From G963678445 sp963678445 (GTDB lineage: Bacteria; Hydrogenedentota; Hydrogenedentia; Hydrogenedentales; G963678445), in the NCBI GenBank assembly GCA_963678445.1, contig OY782877.1, positions 4,402,001 to 4,466,000 on the forward strand: a stretch of DNA of 64,000 bases, read 5' to 3'. The position numbers and the translations under genes were made by a program. How positions within the stretch are numbered: the stretch's first letter is position 1; each line of letters opens with the position of its first letter. The notes under the pieces were generated by a model that worked only from the letters and a program-made list of their open reading frames with translations, was not told the origin of the DNA and did no database searches. Of this stretch, positions 17,293 through 27,100 are shown in pieces.

Positions 17293-17357
17293 AAAGAGAA
17301 AAACGTTCTGTGTATACAATGTATGCGACATATTGCTTGCTTGCGGTTGCTTAACCA

Positions 17358-18044
17358 CTAGCCCGTTATCATTTCATCCAACACCTGTTGCAGTAAAAGC
17401 TCAACAGATGCGTTAACCTGCAAAAAATCGGAATCCACCTGACATCCACCTGGGGGAACCGATTCATCCGCATCGATAGATAAACGTTCGATGCCGTCAA
17501 ATTCTTCCAGCAACGTGACCTTATGCGTGCGAAGCGCTTCCAGATCTGCAGGATGTACACGCACCCTTAATACCTGCTGCGACGCCAGTTTTTTTAGCGC
17601 ACGCCGCACCATAGACAGCACTATTTCGCCATCGTCCTGCACCTCCCGCGCCAAGACCTGTGCAGCAATCAAGCGCACAAGTTCAATTACCTGCGGTTCC
17701 AATGCATCCAGAAACGCCACCTGCGCCTGCTGTATTTCCTGTGCAGCGGCTTCCAACGCGGAAGCACATTGCGCGATACTTTCTTCAAATGCAGTCCGTC
17801 CCGCAGTTTCACCCCGTTGGTACCCCTCCTTATACGCCTCCTGCACCTTTGCTTCCGCCTCCTGACGTGCCTCCTCCAGGATCGCCGCCCGAATTTCCTC
17901 AGGCTCTATTTCCTCCTCGACCTCTTCTGTACCCGCCTCCTCCGGTTCCAGTATCTCCTCTTCAGGGAACTCCTCTAGCGACTCACGATGCACATGCACC
18001 ACACGGTCGCCAACCGATTCATGACCTTTTAGAACCTTGGCCAT
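17358..18044 (-). CDS. fliH: flagellar export ATPase regulator FliH
   Basis: ATG 18044 is preferred since GGAG lies seven bases upstream; an ATG four codons earlier abuts its ribosome site. The protein has 228 residues. The N-terminal half is acidic (EEILEPEEAGTEEVEEEIE) and passes into a coiled coil (AKVQEAYKEGYQRGETAGR, with the FliH glycine-repeat-like spacing). The C-terminal half has the FliH/V-ATPase-E fold, with LVRLIAAQVLAREV, VRVHPADLEAL and PPGGCQVDSDFLQV. FliH dimers bind FliI and dock it to FliN. The gene order fliG-fliH-fliI-fliJ is standard. Confidence 0.93.
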   Translation of the reverse strand: MAKVLKGHESVGDRVVHVHRESLEEFPEEEILEPEEAGTEEVEEEIEPEEIRAAILEEARQEAEAKVQEAYKEGYQRGETAGRTAFEESIAQCASALEAAAQEIQQAQVAFLDALEPQVIELVRLIAAQVLAREVQDDGEIVLSMVRRALKKLASQQVLRVRVHPADLEALRTHKVTLLEEFDGIERLSIDADESVPPGGCQVDSDFLQVNASVELLLQQVLDEMITG

Positions 18045-18081
18045 TAAACGCTCCATTCCCTTTCAAAACCTACCTGAGATA

Positions 18082-18184
18082 CTAAAGCGGTCCGGCGACC
18101 GCAAGCAACAGATATGGCCCTTACCATCCCTGACAGCAACAAAAAAATCGTTTTTTATGATAACTTTTAGATTTTAGTCACTAA
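18082..18184 (-). repeat. dispersed repeat copy R4 (103 bp, variant A)
   Basis: Reads on the minus strand from TTAGTGACTAAAATC through AAAAGTTATCATAAAAAACG, GTCAGGGATGGTAAGGGCC and TTGCTTGCGG to the palindrome GCGGTCGCCGGACCGC and CTTTAG. It fills the fliG-fliH gap. Copy R7 has exactly the same length. Confidence 0.85.
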
Positions 18185-18214
18185 GGATAAATTTCCGTCG
18201 CAGCAGGAAGATGG

Positions 18215-19255
18215 TTATACCAAAATTTCGTCGCCGCCTTCGCCGCCCCGGCCCGATATAATCAATTCGCCGGCTTCTTCCAATCGCCGTACCACCCCAA
18301 CGATCTTCTGTTGCGCTTCCTCTACATTCTTTAGGCGCGTTGGCCCCATGAATTCGATTTCTTCCTTGATCATATCGCGAGCGCGTTCCGACATATTGCG
18401 ATAGACCTTATTAGCGACTTCCTCATCCGCCGCCTTCAACGCCAGTGCCAGATCCTTACTTTCAATCTCACGCAAGGCCTTCTGAATGCCGCTATCGTCC
18501 ACATAGACAATATCGTCAAAGGTAAACATCAACCGCGAAATTTCATCTGCCAGTTCAGGATCATGTTCCTCCAGATCCGACATGATGGTCTTCTCCGTCG
18601 TACGTTCGATACGATTCAGGATCTCCGCCACATTCTTCACACCGCCCGCAAAAGTAAAGCCCTGACTGAATACCGCGGCCATCTTACGTTCCAGAACCCG
18701 TTCCACCTCACGTACAATTTCCGGCGCCGTGCGATCCATCGTAGCGATGCGCATAATAACATCCGATTGCACATCCTGGGGGAGGGCGGAAAGGACAATC
18801 GACGAAGTAGCGGGATCAAGATGGGCGAGGATGAGCGAAATCGTCTGTGGATGTTCATCCTGAATAAAACTGGAGATCTGTGAAGGGTCTGCCTTATTCA
18901 AAAATTGAAACGGTACCTCCTGCAAACTGCTCTGCAACCGATTAAGAATTTCGAAGGCACGTTCTGAACCAAAGGATTTTTCCAGCAGCTCCTTGGCGTA
19001 ATCAATACCGCCCTGCGTAACAAACTGATTGGCTACTGCCATCGAATGAAATTCATCAAAAATAGCCGAGCGAATATCTGGCTCCACCGTGCCCAGGCTG
19101 GACAAGTCCAGCGTCATCTGGTCCACCTCCTCCTCATGCATTTTGCCAAGGATATTGGAAGCATTTTCAGGGCCTAAACACGCCAGCAAGATAGCCGCCT
19201 TAGCTCGCCCCGTCAACTCCGAAGTATCTGCCTTTTTGTTTTTTTTATCCGGCAA
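18215..19255 (-). CDS. fliG: flagellar motor switch protein FliG
   Basis: Protein of 346 residues, full length. The middle domain has the EHPQ signature in FIQDEHPQTISLILAHLDP, and the C-terminal torque helix region contains LMFTFDDIVYVDDSGIQ, LALKAADEEVANKVYRNMSE and RARDMIKEEIEFMGP. FliG forms the torque ring between the MS ring and FliM and contacts MotA. The start is a TTG seven bases after the fliF stop, with GAGGA upstream. The tail ends in a Gly-rich stretch (ISGRGGEGGDEILV), unusual but outside the core. Confidence 0.97.
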   Translation of the reverse strand: MPDKKNKKADTSELTGRAKAAILLACLGPENASNILGKMHEEEVDQMTLDLSSLGTVEPDIRSAIFDEFHSMAVANQFVTQGGIDYAKELLEKSFGSERAFEILNRLQSSLQEVPFQFLNKADPSQISSFIQDEHPQTISLILAHLDPATSSIVLSALPQDVQSDVIMRIATMDRTAPEIVREVERVLERKMAAVFSQGFTFAGGVKNVAEILNRIERTTEKTIMSDLEEHDPELADEISRLMFTFDDIVYVDDSGIQKALREIESKDLALALKAADEEVANKVYRNMSERARDMIKEEIEFMGPTRLKNVEEAQQKIVGVVRRLEEAGELIISGRGGEGGDEILV

Positions 19256-19262
19256 CGTCGTT

Positions 19263-20834
19263 TTAATCCTCTTCTTCGCTCATCCACGTCCGCAACAACG
19301 CCGCCACCACTTCAGGTTGCTGGGCGGCCAACTCACGAATTTCTCGCGAAACCTCTTCGCGCCGCATATCTTCCCGCGTAGCTTCGGGAATTTCGATAAC
19401 TTCTTCCTCTTCCTCCACCAAAGGCGTAGGTTTTTCGATGGCCCGCGTAAGGAAAATGCGCACCAGGAAGAAACCTAGAATAATTAATACGATTTGGCCA
19501 ATCTGCCACCCCAATTGTAACATCCATTCCCGACGTTTTGCAGCCTCCAGCTCCTCAATACTGGCCTTGGCGGCTGCCAATTGATCAATATCAAAGGGAT
19601 GATCATGAATTGTCACTACCGTCTCCGCCTCACCTTCACCCACCGTCGCCATGGCTAAGTCTTTATAGGTCTGGCGTAAGGTGTCATCCAGCCCCACATA
19701 CGTGCGCGTCACATTGCCGTCCGCATCCGTTGTATCCTCATACTTGCCCTCGACCACCAACGTGACCAGATATTTCACCACATTGCCCGGGTCTGTCTTG
19801 CGCGTACGCACGGTGCGCGATGGTTCATAATTGATGATTTCCTCATTCGTCTCCTCATTCGTCTGCATACCGCCTGGCGCCGCCGTACCCTCAGGCACAT
19901 TTGCAAACGCCCCAGGAGTCCCCTCTGGCAGACTTTCCTTACTCGTCGTCGTCGTCGCCACCGCATAGGTACTCAGTTCGGTACCTTCCGAAACCTGCTC
20001 CACTGTCTCCTCCAGCTCGTCAAAATCCATCTTGGCGCTTACACTCACCGTGCCCCGCACCCCCAACTCCGTCAACTTCGCCATAATTTTCGTTTCCCGC
20101 TGCCGTTCCCACTCGGTTACCAGTTCCAACTTCGAATTGGCAATCGAGGCAAACTCAGATTGGGGGGGGAGATGCAAGACTTCGCCCGTAGTCGTAGTCA
20201 CCGTAATATTACGTGCGGTCAGATTAGCGCCCCCTGCATTGCTGACAATGCTTACAATCGCCTTCACTTCCTTTTTGGTCAGCGGACGGGTAATTTTCAG
20301 CGTAACATCCGCTTGGGAAGGTTGCTGTTCCGAAACGAACAACTCACTTTTTGCCTCCCGGATAAGCACCAGGGAGTACTCAACAAAATCGAACGCATTG
20401 AGCAGCGATTGCAATTCCCCCTGAATAGCGCGCATAAATTTAACATCCTGCAACGCGCGATTCGTCATAAGCTCATTTTCAGCATACAGTTCCGTGAAGC
20501 CGGGGGCTGCGCTTCGACCGATAGGCATCTCTTTTTCCGCCAAAGCCAACTGTGCATTGCTCAGATCAGCTACTCGCACGCGAATACGCTGATTATTATC
20601 TTCCAGACGATAAGAAATGCCGCTTTGAGAAAGGACTTCAGTGTATTTTGTCGCTTCACCCGCCTCGACCGTGGTCAAAGTGACGTACTGCGGCTTGGCG
20701 TTCATATACACCACAAAGAAGATAAGGATTACTACGGCGGCCCCGGCCAGGCCGATATTGACGCGGGCGCTCAGTGACAACTGTTTCCAGGCGTCTACAA
20801 TCCCATTCATCAACTGGCGAAAGAAGTCCAGCAC
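19263..20834 (-). CDS. fliF: flagellar MS-ring protein FliF
   Basis: Protein of 523 residues. Two membrane helices frame a large periplasmic part: VNIGLAGAAVVILIFFVVY near the N-terminus and GQIVLIILGFFLVRIFLT near the C-terminus. The YscJ-like domain carries SYRLEDNNQRIRVRVADL and a PIGRSAAPGFTE segment; the second ring-building region carries ITRPLTKKEVKAIVSIVSNA. The C-terminal tail (QQPEVVAALLRTWMSEEED) matches the FliG-binding motif. FliF is the assembly base of the basal body. It starts with GTG after AGGGTG. A 546-bp non-coding gap separates it from fliE. Confidence 0.97.
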   Translation of the reverse strand: MLDFFRQLMNGIVDAWKQLSLSARVNIGLAGAAVVILIFFVVYMNAKPQYVTLTTVEAGEATKYTEVLSQSGISYRLEDNNQRIRVRVADLSNAQLALAEKEMPIGRSAAPGFTELYAENELMTNRALQDVKFMRAIQGELQSLLNAFDFVEYSLVLIREAKSELFVSEQQPSQADVTLKITRPLTKKEVKAIVSIVSNAGGANLTARNITVTTTTGEVLHLPPQSEFASIANSKLELVTEWERQRETKIMAKLTELGVRGTVSVSAKMDFDELEETVEQVSEGTELSTYAVATTTTSKESLPEGTPGAFANVPEGTAAPGGMQTNEETNEEIINYEPSRTVRTRKTDPGNVVKYLVTLVVEGKYEDTTDADGNVTRTYVGLDDTLRQTYKDLAMATVGEGEAETVVTIHDHPFDIDQLAAAKASIEELEAAKRREWMLQLGWQIGQIVLIILGFFLVRIFLTRAIEKPTPLVEEEEEVIEIPEATREDMRREEVSREIRELAAQQPEVVAALLRTWMSEEED

Positions 20835-21380
20835 GTCTCACACCCTCATGGTTGGCGCTTTATTTCCCAAAACCATTGCTGTTGTCTCTGCTCAAAAAGA
20901 GACAATACACCCCTCTTGCGCCCGGACATCCTAAAGACGTCCCAATTAGATATGAAGAAAAAGCCGGTGACCCCGCACGGATTTTGCGCCGACTCTTTCG
21001 CCCTGAATTAGAGATACAAAAAATGCTCATGGAGCAGTACACTCGCCCAAGAAGTACTGCAATAACGCATGTTTATGCTTTGCTGCAACGGGGAGGAGCC
21101 CATTCAGACAGTCCTCGGCATTTTTTGCATATCAAAGATTCAAATGTAATCTCCGCGCCATTCGGCGTCTTTCCCTTCCGGTAAGACGCCTATCATACCC
21201 ACAAGAAACTACCTCTAGCGAAACTCCGTAAGCAGCCTTTTTAAAGTACGGCGCATCGGCAGGAAGTCCCTGCGGTTTCTCTACTATAAACGAATGACTC
21301 CCAAAACCCAATATGGGCTGTGGTAGTCATTATCTTATACTGTATCTTGTTAAAAAACAAGGGGCGTGCTGTAAAAAACA
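20835..21380. other. 546-bp structured gap between fliE and fliF
   Basis: This is the largest gap in the flagellar cluster and holds no convincing ORF. Inverted repeats: 21164-21190 (GGCGTCTT / AAGACGCC, 11-base loop), a small CGCC-GGCG hairpin beside it, GCAGG-CCTGC near 21260, and a long imperfect hairpin 21293-21331 (AATGACT / AGTCATT enclosing CCCAATATGGG). It could hold the fliF promoter, a leader RNA or a small RNA. None was recognised as a known riboswitch. Confidence 0.6.
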
Positions 21381-21701
21381 CTATACCTGCATACGCATAA
21401 TTTCATCATACGCTGTCATAACCTTGTTACGCACCGTCATCATCGTCTTAAAAGAGACATCCGCCTTTTCAATCGCCACCATTGCCTCCGAAACATCCTT
21501 AATTTCACCCGCCACCAGTTTTTTAATCGTCGTATCCGCCTCGTCCTGAAGACGTTGCACCTCCGTTACCGCCTCCGCCAATACCTCTTTGAACGATTGC
21601 CCCTGTTCCTGCGGTGGATGTGGCTGGGCCGGACGCATTTGTTTGGCGCTGATTTCCAGCGAGCGCAAGCCCAATCCATTCAGTTTTAACGGGTCCACCA
21701 T
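21381..21701 (-). CDS. fliE: flagellar hook-basal body protein FliE
   Basis: Protein of 106 residues. It has the FliE family C-terminal helices: SFKEVLAEAVTEVQRLQDEA, then VSEAMVAIEKADVSFKTMM, and ends TAYDEIMRMQV, the typical FliE end. FliE joins the MS ring to the rod and is among the first secreted subunits. It follows flgC by 41 bp, giving the common order flgB-flgC-fliE. AGGATG precedes the ATG at some distance, so initiation may be moderate. Confidence 0.95.
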   Translation of the reverse strand: MVDPLKLNGLGLRSLEISAKQMRPAQPHPPQEQGQSFKEVLAEAVTEVQRLQDEADTTIKKLVAGEIKDVSEAMVAIEKADVSFKTMMTVRNKVMTAYDEIMRMQV

Positions 21702-21742
21702 ACGTTATATACATCCTATGCGGCCAATAAATACCGCTCTCG

Positions 21743-22165
21743 CTATGCCTGGATAATCTCCAGTGCTCGATCATTCATACGACGACCCGACACCACCACC
21801 GCCACATTGGCTTCATACGCACGTTGTGCTGCTATTAAGTTTACCATTTCTGCTGCGATATTGATATTCGGATACGCAACATAACCTTCTTCATTCGCAT
21901 CCGGATGATTGGGTTCGAAGACCTGTCGCAATGGCGACGGATCACGTTTAATCCGTTTTACCCGCACGCCCAGACGTTCAGGATTTGCACCGGGCCGAAT
22001 CTGCTCCCCCCGCAACACCACCAGCTGCCTTCGAAACGCGCCACCACCATTCTCAGTTCGCGTAGTTTCTGCATTCGCAATATTGTTCGCAATGATATTC
22101 ATACGAACCCGTTGCGCACGCAAACCGCTTACTGCAATATCTCTTGCTCCAATGGCTTCCAACAT
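21743..22165 (-). CDS. flgC: flagellar proximal rod protein FlgC
   Basis: ATG 22165 gives 140 residues and the proper rod protein N-terminus (ARDIAVSGLRAQRVRMN, then IIANNIANAETTRT); the frame extends to TTG 22198 but AGGT lies near the ATG. The C-terminus has GYVAYPNINIAAEMVNLIAA and RAYEANVAVV, the paired helix of rod proteins. FlgC polymerises in the periplasm as part of the proximal rod. It lies 97 bp from flgB. Confidence 0.95.
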   Translation of the reverse strand: MLEAIGARDIAVSGLRAQRVRMNIIANNIANAETTRTENGGGAFRRQLVVLRGEQIRPGANPERLGVRVKRIKRDPSPLRQVFEPNHPDANEEGYVAYPNINIAAEMVNLIAAQRAYEANVAVVVSGRRMNDRALEIIQA

Positions 22166-22262
22166 AATTAGCGAACCTGTCTCCAAAAAGTTCAACAACT
22201 ACCAAGTGTGTTACGACTGCAACGGGCCTGATTCTCGTCTTAAAAACGAAGAATCCGACCTA

Positions 22263-22661
22263 CTAGCGGCCTAAATCGTTCAACATTGTCTTGGTCGTCT
22301 CAAATCGTTTGGCAAGGATACGCGCATAATTCGAATACTTGCCTGTATTTTCCGACAATTTCGCCATTTGATCCTCTATGTCTACCTTATTGTAGTCATT
22401 TTTAGACAAATGCGCAAGACGTTCAAACTGAGGCCTATGCTCTGTATAATCGAGATGACGGGGTCGGCTCGTGCGGAGAGCGACGCCGCCCCGTCCCTCA
22501 AGTGCTGCTCTAAGGGTCTTCTGAAAATCCAACTCCACCGGGTTATAATGCGGGGTATCGACATTGGCGATGTTGTTGGCTAAAAAGCGATGATTCAGCG
22601 CCGCCGTCTTCATCCCCTGCACCAGAATATTCGCTGTGTCCATGCCTGCAAAAGGTGTCAT
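22263..22661 (-). CDS. flgB: flagellar proximal rod protein FlgB
   Basis: ATG 22661 gives 132 residues and places the ANNIANVDTPHYNPV motif 28 residues from the N-terminus, as in other FlgB proteins; the longer frame runs into repeat R5. Later segments VDIEDQMAKLSENTGKYSNY and ARILAKRFETTKTML match the C-terminal helix of the family. FlgB is part of the proximal rod. It is the first gene of the cluster, and a sigma-54 promoter lies about 155 bp upstream, so it probably heads the operon. Confidence 0.95.
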   Translation of the reverse strand: MTPFAGMDTANILVQGMKTAALNHRFLANNIANVDTPHYNPVELDFQKTLRAALEGRGGVALRTSRPRHLDYTEHRPQFERLAHLSKNDYNKVDIEDQMAKLSENTGKYSNYARILAKRFETTKTMLNDLGR

Positions 22662-22675
22662 AACCCACACATCCT

Positions 22676-22749
22676 TAAAGTGGTCCAGCGACCACTCGCA
22701 ATACTTATGGTCCTTAGCGTCCCGGACCACCGTAAAACTTTCGTTTTTT
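22676..22749 (-). repeat. dispersed repeat copy R5, left arm lost
   Basis: Right end TAAAGTGGTCCAGCGACCAC at 22676, then ACTTATGGTCCTTAGCGTCCC and AAAACTTTCGTTTTTT on the plus strand. It lies in the flgB leader between the sigma-54 promoter and the start codon. Confidence 0.65.
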
Positions 22750-22750
22750 C

Positions 22751-22780
22751 CTCGTTCCCACGGTCCTCCATGGGAACGAG
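22751..22780. repeat. CTCGTTCCCA hairpin in the flgB leader
   Basis: CTCGTTCCCA (22751-22760) pairs with TGGGAACGAG (22771-22780). The same arm occurs in the 18-bp hairpin at 58542-58580, so it is a second small dispersed palindrome. Confidence 0.7.
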
Positions 22781-22814
22781 GATAGTCTCATTACTAAACT
22801 CCGTCAGGATAGAA

Positions 22815-22829
22815 GCAATACTTGTGCCA
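22815..22829 (-). promoter_or_regulatory. sigma-54 promoter upstream of flgB
   Basis: Reading down the minus strand, TGGCAC-AAGTA-TTGC gives the -24 GG and -12 GC exactly ten bases apart and matches the consensus TGGCAC-N5-TTGC at every defined position. Transcription would start near 22803, about 140 bases before flgB. RpoN control of early and middle flagellar genes is common. It predicts an FlgR/FleQ-type enhancer-binding activator encoded elsewhere. Confidence 0.85.
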
Positions 22830-22927
22830 CTTTTTTAATCCCTGTGAATAAAGAAGTTAGCAGCTTTTTAGGTGTTGGCTAGCTCCTCTACTGGGCAAAG
22901 CATGCCTCCTGATCGGAATTTTTCTCC

Positions 22928-23054
22928 ATTCTTTCTTTTTACGGAAAAAGAAAGAATCAAAGAAAAACGAGGACAGGGATAGTAAGCGTTGGTTTCCCAC
23001 GGCAAGGACCATACCTCTTGCTTGTGGTGCTGACCACTGGTCGCTGGGCCACCA
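22928..23054 (+). repeat. dispersed repeat copy R6 (variant B)
   Basis: Starts with a perfect 13-bp hairpin 22928-22957 (ATTCTTTCTTTTT / AAAAAGAAAGAAT, loop ACGG), then CAAAGAAAAACGAGGACAGG, CAAGGACCATACCTCTTGC and TGGTCGCTGGGCCACCAG. A short extra echo of the left arm (GCAAGGAAAAACGAGGGCAG) follows at about 23068. Confidence 0.8.
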
Positions 23055-23143
23055 GAAAAATGAAAAAGCAAGGAAAAACGAGGGCAGGAATGGTTAAGCG
23101 TTGGAGAAAACACATGACGACACTATCATGATGATAGGTATCT

Positions 23144-23246
23144 TTAGTGACTAAAACCTGAAAAGCTGTCATAAAAAACGAAGTTTTCTGACGGTCTGGG
23201 ATGACAAGGACCATACCTCTTGCTTGCGGTCGCTGGAGCGCTTTAG
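23144..23246 (+). repeat. dispersed repeat copy R7 (103 bp, variant A)
   Basis: Reads TTAGTGACTAAAACCTG, AAAGCTGTCATAAAAAACG, then AAGGACCATACCTCTTGC, TTGCGGTCGCTGGAGCGC, CTTTAG. It is the same length as R4 and ends one base before the acetyltransferase stop codon. Confidence 0.88.
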
Positions 23247-23714
23247 TTATGTGTAGGACAAGTCCATTTTTAAACGTATCATATCTCGGCATTCGATACC
23301 GTTTACATAAATACGTTCCGAGTGGTTTCGCCGGAAAAAATCGGGTTCCACGCCTACAATTCGAAATCCACATTTTTGATATAACAATAATTGATGGACG
23401 CCCGGATTTCCTGTGCCGATTTCCAAGGTGTGGATATGTGCGTCTTTGGCTTTCGCTATGGCAAATGCGATGAGCTTTTTCCCGATACCCTTCTGTTGAT
23501 AGCTTTCTTTGACCGCAATATTCAGAATTTCCTGCGTTTTGGGTCTGGTTTTCGAGACCACAATAACACCGACAATCTCCCCCTCGTATCGCGCCACATA
23601 ACACTGTCCAGTATGAAGATACTCTGCAACCATTTCCTCGGAAGGATCGGCTAATAGCAATAAATCCATGATGTCCGGGGTAAGGGTTTTCATCAATTCA
23701 ATCTGCACGTCCAT
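23247..23714 (-). CDS. GNAT N-acetyltransferase (YvbK-like)
   Basis: ATG 23714 is preferred (AGGTG seven bases upstream) and gives 155 residues. The GNAT core is visible: GEIVGVIVVSKTRP, LNIAVKESYQQKGIGKKLI (acetyl-CoA pyrophosphate loop Q-x-x-G-I-G-K) and LLLYQKCGFRIVGVEPDFF. The ending VNGIECRDMIRLKMDL recalls the Bacillus YvbK group. It transfers an acetyl group from acetyl-CoA to an amine; the substrate is unknown. It lies between two repeat copies and is not clearly part of an operon. Confidence 0.88.
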   Translation of the reverse strand: MDVQIELMKTLTPDIMDLLLLADPSEEMVAEYLHTGQCYVARYEGEIVGVIVVSKTRPKTQEILNIAVKESYQQKGIGKKLIAFAIAKAKDAHIHTLEIGTGNPGVHQLLLYQKCGFRIVGVEPDFFRRNHSERIYVNGIECRDMIRLKMDLSYT

Positions 23715-23764
23715 TATAGTCACCTTCCTTCGTTGTGCTTGCCCCATCTTTAGTGCCGAAAATC

Positions 23765-23870
23765 CCAAGAGTTGTCATAAAAAAACGAAATTTTACTGTA
23801 GTCAGGGATAGTAAGGACCATATTTTTTGGGTGTGGCCCTGGCCACCTTGTGGTCGCTGGACCGCTTTAG
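23765..23870 (+). repeat. dispersed repeat copy R8
   Basis: AGAGTTGTCATAAAAAAACG, then AGTCAGGGATAGTAAGGACC, an altered middle with its own GTGGCCCTGGCCAC palindrome, and GGTCGCTGGACCGCTTTAG at the end (23870). Confidence 0.8.
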
Positions 23871-24152
23871 ATCACCACGGGGAGGAAATAGGTAAACATT
23901 TCCAAGCCTCCGGAACCTGCTTGCGAAATGAGTGTGACACATCTCTAGTTTGGATGCAACACGATGCGGGCGTCAGAATTTTTTTTGAAAGAGTGTCATA
24001 AAAACGACGCTTAGAGACGTTTGATGAAGGGAAGAAATATATTTTTTTGCTCATCGTCTTCAACTAGATGAGCAAGTATTGCGGTATATAAAAGGCAACA
24101 TTAGAGATGGTATTATTCCGCATTCAATGAGATATCTAGAGGAGGTTTTTTA
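23871..24152. other. leader of the giant beta-helix gene
   Basis: It holds a perfect 9-bp hairpin, TTGCTCATC (24047-24055) and GATGAGCAA (24067-24075), followed by an AT-rich stretch GGTATATAAAAGG. Its role may be a start-site or attenuator element for the gene at 24153. No sigma-70 promoter could be fixed with confidence. Confidence 0.5.
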
Positions 24153-27100
24153 ATGTCTCGTATATGCCGTTTTGCAATGATTTTATGTTTACTGTTTTGT
24201 TTTTTTGCGATACCTGCTGTAGCCGTCCCCAGCATCTGGTATGTCGATGTGGACAATACTTCCGACACGCAAGACGGGACATCCTGGGCGACGGCGTATA
24301 CGTCTATCCAGAACGCCATTAATGCTGCGACCAGGGCAGGTGTATCTGCCGAAAATCCTGCGGAGCTATGGGTCGCCGAGGGAAGGTATAGTGATGGCGG
24401 ACGCATAGTTACTATTGAGGGGGTGGATACAGAGAATGTCATTGAATTAGCGGCACACGTACATATTTATGGTGGCTTTAATGGCACAGAAATGGCGCGA
24501 GATGAACGTGATTGGGAAAACAATACTACCATCATCGATGGTGAGGGCAAATATCGTTGTGTTGTTGCACAGAACATTGCTATGAATACAGCTACTCTTG
24601 ATGGAGTTACCCTACAGAACGGAAGTATTGCGCTTTATGGCGATGTTGCATCGAGAGTTAATAGTGGCGGTGGCCTTTTTAATTACAAATCTTCTCTTAC
24701 AGTGATGAACTGTACTTTTTTGAAAAATAAAGCTAAAGCTGGCGGCGGTGGCGTGTATAACTCCGGCTCTTCCTCCCCGGTGTTGACGAATTGCACTTTT
24801 TTGGAGAATTGCTCTGATTTTGGCGCAGGAGTGTACAATTCAGAATCTTCTTCACCCATGTTGACAAACTGCACCTTTTCGGAGAATAGGGCGGATTCTT
24901 ACGGTGGCGGGATTCGAAATCGTGACTCTTCCCCTGTATTGATGGATTGTACTTTTTCGGAAAACAGGGCAGGTTCCTACGGCGGTGGAATGTGTAACAT
25001 TTCCTCTTTACCGACGTTGACGAACTGCATTTTTTTTAAAAATAGTTCTGATGTAGGTGGCGGAATTTATAACTCTAATTCCTCCTCAGCAACGTTGACA
25101 AACTGCGCTTTTTCGGAGAATAGGGCAGATTCCCACGGCGGAGGAATGCGAAACTATATTTCCTCCCCTGTATTGACGAACTGCACTTTTTCGTGGAATA
25201 CAGCTCGCTACGGTGCTGGAATGTCCAATCGTGATTCTTCCTCCCCTGTATTGATGAACTGTACCTTTTCAGAAAACTCTGCTGGTACTGATGGCGATGG
25301 GATTTATAACTCTGAATCCTCTTTACCGAGGTTGAAAAATTGTATCCTCTGGGGGTCGGATGAGCAGATATACAACAACGGAAACGATGCTGCTGCGGTG
25401 GTAACGTATTCGGATATACAGCAGGCGGCGGGAGTGTATCCAGGCACGGGTAACATCAATGTGTTGCCTTCCTTTACGGCTCTAGGAGAACATGCGCTGC
25501 GCCTTGTGCCAGGTTCGCCTTGCATTGATGTGGGCACGACAACGGGGGCGCCGGACACCGATATCTTGGGGACAGCGCGTCCTCAGGGAGCAGGGGTCGA
25601 CATGGGGGCGTATGAGTATTTTCCAGATCAGGATTCGGATAATAATGGCGTTTCTGATAGGGTGGAGGGCGATATAGACAGGGATGGAGACGGTGTTGCC
25701 GATCTGCTAGACCTAGATAATGATGGCGATGGGCTGCGGGATGATATGGAAGGGATGAGCGATCCTGATGGGGACGGTACGCCGAATTACAATGATATGG
25801 ATAGCGATGGGGATGGAATCCCTGATTCCGAAGAACGTCCTGTTGTCTTTGTGGATGTTGACAACACTTCAGGTACAGAGGATGGCGCCTCCTGGGCGAC
25901 GGCATTTACCACTATTCAGGCAGGTATTGATGCCGCCTTTGAAAACGGCGGTGCGGAGGTATGGGTCGCAGCAGGGGTCTACACCGGTAACGGGCGCACG
26001 GTGGATATCGGTGATGAGGATACGGAGAATGTTATTGAAGTGACGGAATGGGCGCATATTTACGGCGGTTTCAGCGGTACAGAAACCGCCCGCGATGAAC
26101 GGGATTGGGTAAAAAACGGTACTATTATTGATGGCACGCGAAAGCGTCGGTGTGTTATCGCGCAGCATATTGCTGCGGGCGCCGCCACGTTTGACGGGTT
26201 TACGCTTCAAAAAGGAAGTCCCAGAGCTCTCTATAAAACGGCATGCTCAGGGGGAGGGCTATACAACTATTGTTCTTTGTTGGCTGTAGCGAACTGCAAT
26301 TTTTCTGAAAATTCTGCAGGTGCTGATGGCGGTGGAATCTACAATGTTTCTTCTTCGTTGACGTTGACGAACTGTAGTTTTTTGAGGAATTCTGCCAGTG
26401 CCGGCGGTGGGATCTACAACGCCGAATCCTCTTCACCAATATTAATTAACTGCGTTTTTTCTGAAAATTCTGTTAGATTCAGAGGCGGTGGAATCCATAA
26501 CAATGCTTCTTCCCCGGTCTTGATGAACTGTACCTTTTGGAAGAATGACGCGTCTATCCATGGCAAGGGGGTGTACAACTCCAGTGCTTCCTCACCGGTT
26601 TTGACGAACTGTATCCTCTGGGGGTCGAATGATCAGATATGTAATGACGGAAGCGATTCGTCGCCAGTGATAACGTATTCAGATGTACAGCAAAGCTCGG
26701 GAGTCTATCCGGGCGAGGGTAACATCAATGCGATGCCTCAGATTTCTAAGTGTGGAGAACATCCTTGGCGCATTGCCTTGGGTTCACCCTGCATTGATGC
26801 GGGTACGGCAACGGCGGCGCCGGACACCGATATTTTTGGGACAGTACGTCCTCTGGGTGTAGGGGTCGACATGGGGGCGCATGAGTATGTCGGGAATGAA
26901 GATTCCGATTGTAATGGTGTCCCTGATAAGGAAGAAGGCGGTGGCGACATAGATGAAGATGGTATTGTAGACGCAGTGGATCTGGATAATGATGGCGATG
27001 GGCTGCGGGATGATATAGAAGGAATGGGAGATATCGACGGGGACGGTATCCCCAATTACGATGATACGGATAGCGATGGAGATGGGATTTCCGATTCCGA

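Noticed and set aside
20774..21184. 136-residue plus-strand ORF in the fliE-fliF gap
   Set aside because: Overlaps fliF, runs against the operon, no ribosome site and no family resemblance.
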